DNA of 64,000 nucleotides from Cyprinodon diabolis (taxonomy: Eukaryota; Chordata; Actinopteri; Cyprinodontiformes; Cyprinodontidae): NCBI GenBank assembly GCA_030533445.1, contig CM060072.1:27791766-27855765 (forward strand), written 5' to 3'. Within the stretch, counting starts at the first letter, position 1, and each line of letters begins with the position of its first letter. The notes beneath the pieces were generated by a model. The model saw nothing but the letters and a program-made list of their open reading frames with translations. It was not told the DNA's origin and ran no database searches. Of this stretch, positions 47,103 through 56,840 are shown one piece after another. The translations under genes and the position numbers were made by a program.

Positions 47103-47111
47103 CTCCCCGCC
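47103..47111 (-). promoter_or_regulatory. polypurine tract
   Basis: On the element strand GGCGGGGAG abuts the 3' LTR start TGTGTCGCC. This is the position and composition expected for the plus-strand primer of reverse transcription. Confidence 0.7.
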
Positions 47112-47176
47112 TGACCGCTGTGAGGTCACTACACTAGCATGAACATTAAACTTAACTAAGAACTACAACTGAAACA

Positions 47177-50100
47177 TCAGTCCTTTCGAAGAAGCAAAAC
47201 AGTTTCGGTGACTGGTCTAAGGTAGGTCTTTGACTGTCCTTGGTTTGTGGTCCTCAATTCCACCTTACGGACCCTTCCATCTGATCCTGGAATAGCCTTT
47301 GTGACCACTGCCAAGGGCCAGTTGTTACGAGCAGCTTGGTTGTCTTTGAGGAGGACAATGTCACCATCTTGCAGGTTCTCGTGTGACGTTGTCCATTTCT
47401 TGCGGCTTTGTAAGGTTGACAGGTAAGCTTGTCTCCAACGGTTCCAGAACAAGTTGGATAAGGCTTGTACTTGTCTCCACTGCTTGGTGAGGAGGTCCCT
47501 GTCTGTGAAGTCACCTAGAGGTGGTGGGACGCCGACTTTCTGTGTTAACAGCATCAGTGGTGTGAGGATGTATGGATTCTCTGGATCATTTGATACTGGA
47601 ACTAGTGGTCTTGCATTTAGAATCGCGGTCACTTCTGCCATCAGTGTGCACAGAACCTCATGAGTTAAGCGAGTGCTGTGATCACGGAGCATTAAATCCA
47701 GGATTCTTCGGGCTACTCCAATGAGGCGCTCCCATGAACCCCCCATGTGTGAGGCATGAGGCGGGTTAAACACCCAGGAGCATCCTTGTTGTTGCAGGTA
47801 CCTCTGCACCGTGTTGTCCGGTTGGTCTGCACTCAGCCCAAGTTCTTTACAGGCTCCGATGAAATTTGTGCCGCAGTCTGACCTCAGTTGTTTGGCTGGT
47901 CCTCTTATGGCAAAGAAACGCCTCAAAGCATTTATGCAGCTTGAGGTGTCCATTGAGGTAATCACCTCGATGTGAACTGCTCTAGAGCTCATGCAGCAGA
48001 ATAGTATTGCCCAACACTTGCTCTCAGGTTGCATCCCTCTGGTGCGTCTGGTGGAGACGTGCCAGGGCCCAAAAACATCTAAGCCCACATATGTGAAGGG
48101 AGGACAGGCTGTAAGGCGCTCTGCGGGCAAATCTGCCATTTGTTGTTCTTGCATACGACCTCTAAGTCTGCGACAGGTGATGCACTTGTGAATAGTTGAG
48201 TTCACAAGCCGTTTGCCTCCCAGGATCCAGAGCCCAGCAGCTCGTATAGCACCTTCTGTTAGATGACGGCCCTGATGCTTTACGTGGGCATGATGGTATC
48301 TGGTAAGAAGCAAGGACACGTGGTTTCCTTTTGGGAGAATGACAGGGTTCTTTTGTTCAATGACCATGTCCGCATTCTTCAGTCTGCCTCCAATGTAGAG
48401 GAGGTCACCTTGTAAGATTGGGTTGAGGGAGCGTAGGCAGCTGTTCAACTGAACTTGTTTTCCCCTCTCCAGAGCTTCAAATTCCTTCACAAAGGTATTC
48501 CTCTGAACAGCTCTGATGATGATTTCTCTTGCTTGGGAAAGCTCATCCACAGAGCGAGGTAAGTCACAGTGATGCCATCCCTTACACTTGTCCGTCGGAG
48601 CTTTGAAGGATCTTGCTATATGAATCAGAAGAGCGATGGCTCGTTGGAGAGTGTCGAATGTGGAGAACCTTTCAAAGCGCTCTGTGCTGAGAACTTTCTT
48701 TTGCAGGTCAGCTATGTAACTCTTCACAACTGGACGAACCTCTGCATCGGACTCCGGTGACACTAAGCGGAATGACTGAGTTAGTCCTGGCTGAATAGAC
48801 AGCTTGCGCAGGAAGGTTGGTCCAGTGAACCACATCGTCTGTGTGAGGCCTGCTGCTGGAACCGACCGTGATGCCAGGTCAGCCGGATTGTCTTCGGTGT
48901 TCACGTAGTGCCACTGTTCTGGGATGGTAGATTGGCGTATACGCTGGACACGATTGTGGACGTATACATAGAACCGTCTGGACTGGTTGTAAATGTATCC
49001 GAGGACAACTTTGCTATCAGTATAGAACTTGGTGGCATCCAGCTTTAGATCCAACTCATCCTGAATCAGCTCAGCCATTTCCACTGCCAAGACTGCTGCA
49101 CACAGTTCAAGTCTGGGAATGGTTGGGTCTGATGGAGGGGCAAGTTTGGCCCTTGCCATTACAAATCCAACATCCACCATGTCTCCTTGGATGACTTTTA
49201 AGTAGGCCACGGCACCAATGGCCTTTACCGATGCGTCGCTAAAGACGTGGAGTTCTACTCGCTCGGCCTTGGTTGGACAGATGCCTGTGTATATCCTAGG
49301 TATGTGAAAGTTCTTCAAGTTTTGAAGTGAGTTTCTCCAAGCTTCCCACTTGCCTAACTTATCTTCGGGTAATGGGCTGTCCCACTCTGATGTCTCAGAA
49401 TTCAACTCTCTGAGAAGGTCTCTGCCTTGGATCGTAACTGGAGCCAGAAACCCTAAAGGGTCGAAGACACTGTTCACCATTGAAAGAACCCCTCGACGGG
49501 TGAATGGTTTGGTGGCGGTTGTCACAGAGAAGGTGAATGTGTCGCTTGCTATTTCCCACAGAAGCCCCAAGCTTCGTTGGGTGGGTGACTCATCTCCACT
49601 GAGGTCCACATCCTTTTTTGGTTGTATGCAGTCCTGGCTTGGAAAGGCTCTCAAGACAGCTTGACTGTTTGAGGCAAATTTGTGGAGCCTCAAGTTAGAC
49701 TCAGCAAGTGAAGCTTGAGTCCTATGGAGAAGCCCGATAGCCTTTGCATCAGTTGAGACAGAACATAGACCGTCGTCAACATAAAAGTTGCGTTCAACGA
49801 AGTTGACTGTGTCTGCTCCATATCTCTCTGCTCCATCTCTGATGGCTCTTCTGAGCCCATAGATCGCCACTGCAGGAGATGGGCTGTTTCCAAAGACATG
49901 CACCTTCATTCTGTAGTCAATTACCTCTTTGGCTACATCGTTGTCTTTGAACCATAAGAACCGCAGGTAGTTTCTGTGCTTTTCCGCCACAAGGAAGCAG
50001 TAGAACATTTGTTGAATATCTGCCATCACAGCGACCTTATCCTTTCGAAACCGCATGAGCACTCCTAGGAGGGAGTTGTTCAGATCCGGTCCTGTCAAGA

Positions 50101-52942
50101 GCACATTGTTCAAGGAGATCCCAGACTGTTGGGCACTTGAATCAAACACTACCCTGATTTGATCAGGTTTCTGTGGGTGATACACTGCAAAGCTTGGTAA
50201 ATACCAGCACTCTTCTTCTTTTAGCTCTGGCGCCACTTCAGCATGGTTGTTTTTCAGCAGTTTGTCCATGAATTCCACGTATTGCTTTTGCATTTCTGGC
50301 TTTCTTCTGAATTGGCGTTGGAGGGATTCAAACCTTTTTACTGCTTGCTCGCGGTTGTTGGGAAGCTGTTGCCTTGGTTGTCTGAACGGCAATGGAGCAA
50401 CCCAGCTGTGTGAATTGTCTCTGTAGACTTCTTTGTCCATCATTTTTAAGAAAGTTTCATCTTCAATTGAAAGTGCTAGCTTATTATCCTGTTTGGTGCG
50501 GTTGAACACATTTTGACCCAGACTGTATTCCTTAGCTCTGGGTAGTAATGCACCATTTCTAGGCAGTCTGTCTTGAAGTTCTTCTTTAAAGTGCAAAAGG
50601 CTTGTGCATGACTGGAAGAGTGAGGGCCGATGACAGTCAACCATGGTCGTCCGGAAGGAACTGACATTTGGCTTGTGTGTGTTCCCTAGACAGACTTCTC
50701 CGACCAGCACCCAGCCCAAGTCAAGGCGTTGCCCAAAGGGCGCATTGGCGGGGCCATTTATTTGTTCCCGTACTTTGTGTGCTCTGATTGCGTCTCTCCC
50801 TAGTAGCAGGAGGATCTCAGCTGTGGGGTCCAGCTCTGGGATGTGTTCTGCTACCTTTGACAGGTGAGGTTGATGAAGAGCAGCACTTGGTGTGGGAATT
50901 TCGGACCTGTTATCAGGTAAGTCATTACACTCAGTGAGTGGTGGTAAGGGAATTGTAACTTTCCCATCCAGAGACTCCACAATAAATTCTGATGCCCTTC
51001 TGCCAGAAGTTTCCACTAGCCCAGAACATGTTTTCAGCTGGTAAGGATACGGCTTAGAGTGAATGTCAAACTTGTCAAAGAAACTGGACTTGGCCAACGA
51101 CCGGTTACTTTGGTCGTCTAATACAATGTAGGCCTTAATGGCTTTGTCTGGGTGGTCTTTCTGGTACACTCTTGCCAGGCATATTTTGGAACATGACCTT
51201 CCAGCTTGTCCTGTGCCGCATACTGTTGTGCAGCTTGAGCTAATGTCCCGAGTGTCGTTTACCTCTTCACCCTCCCCGCCATGCTGTGGCAAGGTCAGAG
51301 GAGTCATAGGTTGAGATGCTGGTCCCGGGTGCATAGCTGAGACATGTTGGTTGCTGTCACACTCAAAACACTTCACAATTGTAGTGCAGTCCTTTGCCAT
51401 ATGGTTGGTTGAGCTACAACACTTAAAGCAGATTCCGTTTTCTTTCAGAAATACCTTTCTGTCATCCAGAGTTTCAGCTCTGAAGGCTCTGCACTTCTTA
51501 AGTGGGTGGGGTTTTGCATGTATTGGGCAGATCTTACTCAGATCACTGAAGACATTTGTTCCTGTAGGAGTGACATTGATCTTATGAACTGCAATGGGTT
51601 TCTGGATGGTTTTAGGAAAGGCACTTTCAGTCCTGACAGGTAATGTTGTAGTAACATTTGAAAGGGTAAAGCTGGGGTCATTTCTTTTCTTGGCCTCATA
51701 ACATATGAATTTCGTGAAATAATCGAATGGTGGGAACCGTCCTCTATTTTCTTCTTTGTACTTAGAACCGACCGAGATCCATCTTTCCTGGAGTCCATGA
51801 GGCAATTTGGTCACTATAGGCTCAATTCCTCGTGTTGTGTCCAGGTAGGACAGGCCTGGTAAGTAGCCATCTTCCTTAGCACACTGCACTTCCATAAGCA
51901 GGTCAGCCAACTCTCGTAGCTTCAAATTTTCCTTGGCTGAGACTCTGGGAAATGCATCCAGTCGGGTGAAGAGGGCCTTTTCAATCACCTCTGGGGCTGC
52001 ATAACACTCTTGAAGACGTTCCCAAGCTTTCACTAGGGCTATTTGTGGGCTTGCTATGTGCACTGCACGGAGGCGTTTCACCTGGTTGCTGGATTCTTTG
52101 CCAAGCCATCGTGTCATCAAATCCAATTCTTCAGTGGCTGTGAGACCAAGTCCTTGGGTGGCATTTTTGTATGATGAGAGCCAAGCACGATAATTTTCAG
52201 GTTTATCATCAAACTCATACAAACTTGTATTCACTAGGTCACGTCGAGCTAAATATTGTGCCAGGTGTTCAGTTGCAGGCATACTTTGAGTATTGGTCTG
52301 CTGGGGGTGGAAAGATGGAGCCCCGACATTTAATTCACTGATCTGCGAGACGACACTCTCGGAAATAACCCTGGGCCTTTCTCTGAAAAATGGATTCTGG
52401 CTGACTGACTGTTTGGCTGCTGGTGGTGCATAGTCCAAGTCATAGTCTGTAAATTCCACATTGTTTCTGGTGTCGTGTGAAAACACCTGCGGCTGATGGT
52501 GTGAAACAAAGGGGTTGTTCGGGCTGTAACTGAGAGTGGCAATTGGCTGCGTTGGGGGTGGACTAGCCTTCATGACTGTTTGTTGAACAGGGTTAGTGGA
52601 CTGGAAGTGAGTTTGGATGTATTCACTCGTTCGTTCATGTTTGCTTTGTTCTATTAAGTTTGTTTCATCCAGCACAATATAATTGTTGCTCCCTGTAACT
52701 GCTGACTCCCAGACAGCTGCTACGGCTTCAGCTTCTGCTGCTTCACGGCATATGGCTAGTGTTTCAATTTCAGTCTCTTTTTTAACTTTTTCTATCTTAG
52801 CTTTGGCTTCTTGCTCAGCATACTCGGCACGCACTTTAGCAGCTGCTGCCTTTGCTCGTGCGCGAAGTAAAGCATTGGTTGATGAGGTAGAAGAATGACA
52901 GCTGCTTCCAACTTTGCTTGATTTATTAGATCTAGTTTCCAT
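47177..52942 (-). CDS. BEL/Pao gag-pol polyprotein
   Basis: A 1,921-residue single frame. In order it has: an Ala/Glu/Lys-rich coiled coil (about 25-75); a gag-like region (about 235-420); two zinc knuckles (C505FKCC...H...C519 and C525FEC...H...H538); an aspartic protease with LDDQS at 609-612; and a BEL/Pao reverse transcriptase (about 840-1130) with D975 in VMADIQQMF and YVDD at 1054-1057. RNase H follows (D1236, E1279, D1309), then an integrase with a zinc region (HHAHVKHQGRH...CITC1590) and the D1622, D1689, E1738 triad, and a C-terminal domain (about 1830-1915). The start ATG (52940-52942) is the first in the transcript, 40 nt after the LTR. There are no stops or frameshifts. Gag and pol are fused in one frame, and the length fits the family. 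The product would form cytoplasmic particles, reverse-transcribe and integrate the element. No envelope gene follows. Confidence 0.96.
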   Translation of the reverse strand: METRSNKSSKVGSSCHSSTSSTNALLRARAKAAAAKVRAEYAEQEAKAKIEKVKKETEIETLAICREAAEAEAVAAVWESAVTGSNNYIVLDETNLIEQSKHERTSEYIQTHFQSTNPVQQTVMKASPPPTQPIATLSYSPNNPFVSHHQPQVFSHDTRNNVEFTDYDLDYAPPAAKQSVSQNPFFRERPRVISESVVSQISELNVGAPSFHPQQTNTQSMPATEHLAQYLARRDLVNTSLYEFDDKPENYRAWLSSYKNATQGLGLTATEELDLMTRWLGKESSNQVKRLRAVHIASPQIALVKAWERLQECYAAPEVIEKALFTRLDAFPRVSAKENLKLRELADLLMEVQCAKEDGYLPGLSYLDTTRGIEPIVTKLPHGLQERWISVGSKYKEENRGRFPPFDYFTKFICYEAKKRNDPSFTLSNVTTTLPVRTESAFPKTIQKPIAVHKINVTPTGTNVFSDLSKICPIHAKPHPLKKCRAFRAETLDDRKVFLKENGICFKCCSSTNHMAKDCTTIVKCFECDSNQHVSAMHPGPASQPMTPLTLPQHGGEGEEVNDTRDISSSCTTVCGTGQAGRSCSKICLARVYQKDHPDKAIKAYIVLDDQSNRSLAKSSFFDKFDIHSKPYPYQLKTCSGLVETSGRRASEFIVESLDGKVTIPLPPLTECNDLPDNRSEIPTPSAALHQPHLSKVAEHIPELDPTAEILLLLGRDAIRAHKVREQINGPANAPFGQRLDLGWVLVGEVCLGNTHKPNVSSFRTTMVDCHRPSLFQSCTSLLHFKEELQDRLPRNGALLPRAKEYSLGQNVFNRTKQDNKLALSIEDETFLKMMDKEVYRDNSHSWVAPLPFRQPRQQLPNNREQAVKRFESLQRQFRRKPEMQKQYVEFMDKLLKNNHAEVAPELKEEECWYLPSFAVYHPQKPDQIRVVFDSSAQQSGISLNNVLLTGPDLNNSLLGVLMRFRKDKVAVMADIQQMFYCFLVAEKHRNYLRFLWFKDNDVAKEVIDYRMKVHVFGNSPSPAVAIYGLRRAIRDGAERYGADTVNFVERNFYVDDGLCSVSTDAKAIGLLHRTQASLAESNLRLHKFASNSQAVLRAFPSQDCIQPKKDVDLSGDESPTQRSLGLLWEIASDTFTFSVTTATKPFTRRGVLSMVNSVFDPLGFLAPVTIQGRDLLRELNSETSEWDSPLPEDKLGKWEAWRNSLQNLKNFHIPRIYTGICPTKAERVELHVFSDASVKAIGAVAYLKVIQGDMVDVGFVMARAKLAPPSDPTIPRLELCAAVLAVEMAELIQDELDLKLDATKFYTDSKVVLGYIYNQSRRFYVYVHNRVQRIRQSTIPEQWHYVNTEDNPADLASRSVPAAGLTQTMWFTGPTFLRKLSIQPGLTQSFRLVSPESDAEVRPVVKSYIADLQKKVLSTERFERFSTFDTLQRAIALLIHIARSFKAPTDKCKGWHHCDLPRSVDELSQAREIIIRAVQRNTFVKEFEALERGKQVQLNSCLRSLNPILQGDLLYIGGRLKNADMVIEQKNPVILPKGNHVSLLLTRYHHAHVKHQGRHLTEGAIRAAGLWILGGKRLVNSTIHKCITCRRLRGRMQEQQMADLPAERLTACPPFTYVGLDVFGPWHVSTRRTRGMQPESKCWAILFCCMSSRAVHIEVITSMDTSSCINALRRFFAIRGPAKQLRSDCGTNFIGACKELGLSADQPDNTVQRYLQQQGCSWVFNPPHASHMGGSWERLIGVARRILDLMLRDHSTRLTHEVLCTLMAEVTAILNARPLVPVSNDPENPYILTPLMLLTQKVGVPPPLGDFTDRDLLTKQWRQVQALSNLFWNRWRQAYLSTLQSRKKWTTSHENLQDGDIVLLKDNQAARNNWPLAVVTKAIPGSDGRVRKVELRTTNQGQSKTYLRPVTETVLLLRKD

Positions 52943-52982
52943 CCTGACTCGATGTTCAGTGCTAACTTCTCAGTCTTTTCAC

Positions 52983-53500
52983 TTTGTTGTCCTCACTGCA
53001 GTGTATTAACTGAAGTTATCCAACAAGTTAAACTCTGATGCAATAACCAGGAGACTGCTCTGTAGTTAACGTTCCACTGTTGTTTACTTGAAGAATCCAG
53101 CATTACATAGCAGAGTGAAAACTGTAACAAAACAAAGTTCAACTATTTTTAATTTTAAGTTTAGCTTCACATAAAGTCTGATGAATTAACCTATCTTAAC
53201 ACATGAATAAAAACGATCTTTTTAACCTATTTATTACATTTTCTTTCTACTATAAACTTAACTTAAACTATCAATTATTTAACATAACAATGACTTTTAC
53301 TTACGACTTTGCTTCTAGCATCGTTCACAGTCAGGAATTCTTTTCCATTTTCAGCAGATAGAAACCGAATGTGGAGTAACTGAATACAATGCAGGAAGTA
53401 GTAAGGAAACTACAGGAAACAGTGTCAAAATAAAAGGTCCTATTCTTTCTCAACTTTTCATCATAAAAGTCTGTATATAAATCGCCTCAATGGCGACACA
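52983..53500 (-). repeat. 5' LTR of BEL/Pao element
   Basis: 518 bp, apparently identical to the 3' LTR, with the same AATAAA (53230-53235). The LTR/internal junction lies only 40 nt before the gag-pol ATG. Confidence 0.93.
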
Positions 53501-53505
53501 ATTGA
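53501..53505. repeat. target-site duplication ATTGA (right)
   Basis: Right-hand ATTGA directly after the LTR end GGCGACACA (plus-strand reading). Confidence 0.85.
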
Positions 53506-54092
53506 AGAGTCCAAAATATATGAATATTTACTTGTTGCTATGGTGCCAATGTTGAAATGAAAGGATTGTGCACCACTATGAAATGTGGGTTGAAATCATG
53601 TGACAAGGGGCTCAGGCCTTGCCAGATCCTAGTAGCTCTGTGACAGAGCTGAGAAATAACTTCTTTTTTCCAGTCAGTTACTTTCTCAGATTCAAGAAAA
53701 ACAAATAAGAGGGTGAACATCAGTCAAGCTTTTAATTGGTTGTGCCAACCTGAAGCAAAGGGACTCAGGAGACAAGTGGAGGTTACCCTTTTTCTACTAA
53801 ATTGGTGAGTTAAATATTTGCCAATGCTAACCACTAATGTTAGAGGACTTACAGAAGAAATTGTTTATTTAATTCCTACAATAACTATATAACTCAGAGC
53901 TTTAATAAACAGATATCACGATCCGTGATGAAATTAAACCAATTTCTGACTTACATCATGGACATGGCGTATCCATCTGAGAACTGGAGCAGGTAAATAT
54001 TCAGTGGAAACAGTTTAGAACCAATCAGAAAACTATAAACCAGAGAACAAATATCTATTTTAAAAGAAAAGCTTGAGTAGTTCAGACAGAAT

Positions 54093-54943
54093 TAGAGAAG
54101 AGAATTGAAAACCGGTTCCTAATCAGAACCTGTTCTGTGTGTTCCAATTCCTTGGCACTGTTTGGCAGCTCGCTTACCGATTCTCTTAGATTCTCTTAAC
54201 GGTGCAAGACATCACCAGAGCCTAGAGCTCTGGGCAGCACAACTTACAGTTTTTTACACAAGTTATGCACATGGCATTCAGTAAGCAAGTACGACGTGAC
54301 CAGGCGTAAGTCTAGAAAAAGACAAAACAAAAAAAAATGGCGTGCCTTTGGGTAAAGCGATCGAAATTTTGGCTCCATGTTAAGGAAGAGAAAGATGGCA
54401 ACAGGGCGTTTTGCAATCATTGCAAAGTGGCAATTACATCAGCGGGAGAAAATACATCCAACATGCAGAAACGCCTGTCCATACAACATGGCATACATTT
54501 TAACGAATGCCCTGTTTTTCATTCCTTCCGGACAGAAGCTAAAGTTACGACCAGCATGGAAGGCAACTCTGGTGGTCAGTATCTAGTTTTATATCACTGG
54601 CTGTGCTTAATGTGGTTCCTACTAAATCATATGACATTTCTGGAAATAAACCAGTTTCCTACCTCTCTTTGGGTTTATTAAGGGAGTGTGCCTTTCTCGT
54701 TAAACCAGCCCTTCATTGCTATCATGTTTATTAGAACCACTGGTAGCTGGCATTCTTACATGATTCTAGCTATTGCTATGGATGTAACAAAACATGCTAC
54801 AAAGTTGCTCTGCAGTTTAGTGAGTGAGAGAAACGCGACACTAGATTTAGATGAATGTGACGAGAATCGATAAGGAATTTAATCGTTTCACAGAATCGAC
54901 AAGGAAATTGTGATCGTGAAAATCTTATCAATTCCCAACCCTA
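54093..54943 (+). mobile_element. hAT transposon remnant with BED finger
   Basis: An 851-bp element with imperfect inverted ends (TAGAGAAGAGAATTGAAAAC; right end inverted TAGGGTTGGGAATTGATAAG). It is flanked by perfect 8-bp duplications GACAGAAT (54085-54092, 54944-54951), as expected for hAT. It retains the N-terminal part of a transposase (54337-54570) but not the DDE/RNase H-like core or the dimerisation domain. Confidence 0.88.
54337..54681 (+). pseudogene. ZBED-like hAT transposase N-terminal fragment
   Basis: The frame starts MACLWVKRSKFWLHVKEEKD and contains RAFCNHCKVAITSAG, NTSNMQKRLSIQHGIHF: a BED zinc finger with the CxxC pair and the downstream histidines (H-x-H). From about residue 75 onward the sequence no longer resembles transposase. 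BED fingers bind the transposon ends. The 8-bp duplications of the enclosing element show that this is transposon sequence and not a host ZBED gene. It is truncated to about one eighth of a full transposase. Confidence 0.75.
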
Positions 54944-54951
54944 GACAGAAT

Positions 54952-56320
54952 AGTCTTTAAATTTACCACACTGACTTACTCCCTGTGTAAGCCAGTCTGG
55001 CTGGCAAGGCTAAATATCTGCTGCTGTTTTTCTACTATCATCCAAACTGCCTATAACCAGTGTCTTAAGTTTCCACAGCCTGCAGAACTGTAATTTTAGG
55101 TAATGCACAGGCACTACAATAATATTCACTATAAAAGAGAGAGTGCACTGGCTGCTGGAGCTCCCGGTCTGTTCCATGTAACGTGGTCTGCATGCTGAAG
55201 CAGACAGATGATGAAGAAGACAGAGAAACTCAAACATGCTAGTAGCAAGACTATCAACATTTACATTAAAACTCATAGTTTTAATGTAAAACACATAGTA
55301 TATGCTAGCATTAGCCTAGCACTTCCTAGCATCGGAGGCTATGAGAAGCCATTATTGATGACTTTACCTTGATGTTTCAAGGTACCATTTTTAGGACAAA
55401 TGATAGATCTTCACATTTCTTAGATCATATGATGTCAAAACATGGAAGAAGAATTCATTAGCGACCTAGCCTGAGCAGCGTTTTGAAGGAAACTTGGGAT
55501 ATGTGGTTCAAGCAACAAAATAAAATCGTTGTTCTTTGCTACGAAATCACAATGCAATGGTTGGGGCTTTTCAGTTCTAGTTATAAACGCACCATTGAAA
55601 AACAACCTTTGCTGTGAAAGTTGCCAGTGAAAGAAGATCCCTACCTTCATTATTAGTGAGGTGTATAAACACAAAGACAAAAGCCATCCAACTGGGAAGT
55701 ATCATTTCTATTGAAGGACAGAACTAGACTTTAGCTGGTTTTGGTCATTTCTCTTTATATTTGTGAACAGTAGAGGTAGGGTAATACAACAGCTGGTCGA
55801 TATTTTGGCAGAAATTAGTGTATTTTTCCTGTGTTTGCATCCATCAACACATGCATGCATTCACCAAATCATTAGCCACTCCCTCTATCTGCTCTCCATT
55901 TTGGATCCACATCAGCCATTAAAAACCTGTATTAGCAAATCTCTATTCTGTAGATTCCTTTCTTTGTCTTTTGCACACCGAACCTGTCATGGAAGATGCA
56001 GCAACTGAAATGTTTTCAGGCTTTTAATTATCTCACACTCGTTGTAAAGGTCTAATTTGGACGAGGACTAACATTAAGCTAATCATACTAATTGCCTCCA
56101 TTATAAGCTCTCCTGCTAATGTAAGAAATCACCATTTTAAACACTGTTGTTTATTGCATCCTGGAAAGGATTCATTTGGTTCAACCAGTCAGAGCTGGGC
56201 AACAATCTCTGGTTGGTACATGATCTTTAATTAACCCACTTTATTTTGCGGTGCAGGAAGAAGGTTCAAAATGTATCTCATCCTGAACAAGAAAGGCAAG
56301 CTAACAAATAAAGCCTCTTT
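54952..56320 (-). other. intronic stretch without a recognised feature
   Basis: AT-rich intron; short ORFs at 55010-56008 on both strands show no domain, splice context or repeat tail. Confidence 0.6.
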
Positions 56321-56322
56321 CC

Positions 56323-56840
56323 CACTGAAACGTTATGTTTTTTTTTTCAAACACGGGTAGACCCGCTAAATATTAGCATTTGGCTCCCTTCCCATTGGCT
56401 AAAAAATCTGGTCTAACACCTCCCTGGTAGCTGATTGGCCATCAGGCTGGGTTAGCGTTGATGATGTCGCCGGTGTGACAGAAATCAGGAAAGTAATCAA
56501 TGGAGAGCAACATGGAAGGAAGCCAGGGTGTAGTCTGTGTGCTTTATTGTTTCATTCTATTATCTGTCTGAATCCCTCTCACCAGAGCTGCTCCATGTTT
56601 ATCTAATGTAAACAGAGTAGTTTCTGCATGTTAGATCAGAAGTGATTGGTGCATTTGTTGACGTCTTTACGTTGTGTCCAATGGTATTATGTATTTTAGA
56701 GCTCTGGTGTTCCCACAGTATGCTGATCAGAGCCGATTTTAACGCGGGTTGTGTGCCGAGTCGCTTGACCCGGGTAGACACACATCAGTGAGCTGTTCCC
56801 ACTGCCACTAAAAGCCCATTGTTCCTGGGTTTAAACTGTT
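56323..56840. mobile_element. dispersed repeat X, copy 2
   Basis: It starts GCCTCTTTCCCACTGAAAC and ends near CCACTAAAAGCCCATTGTTCCTGGG. It is the longest of the three copies (others at 37294-37740, 61908-62412). It contains ATTGGCTAAAAAATCTGGTC and GATGATGTCGCCGGTGTGAC, the part deleted in copy 1. It has no ORF of note. Confidence 0.65.

Larger units (their letters stand above)
46585..53500 (-). mobile_element. intact BEL/Pao LTR retrotransposon
   Basis: A 6,916-bp element in the same orientation as dscam. Two 518-bp LTRs (46585-47102, 52983-53500) read as identical on inspection. It is flanked by ATTGA target duplications (46580-46584, 53501-53505). It has a polypurine tract next to the 3' LTR and a single gag-pol frame of 1,921 codons with all catalytic residues present. 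There is no env-like frame. Integrity and LTR identity imply a very recent insertion. Confidence 0.95.

Noticed and set aside
47103..47176. Envelope gene downstream of pol
   Set aside because: Only 74 nt separate the stop codon from the 3' LTR, so there is no room for one.
47454..52898. Several plus-strand and alternative-frame ORFs in the BEL/Pao element
   Set aside because: They are shadows of the long gag-pol frame.
54337..54681. Host ZBED gene
   Set aside because: Terminal repeats and GACAGAAT duplications show that it is inside a hAT element, and the frame lacks everything after the BED finger.
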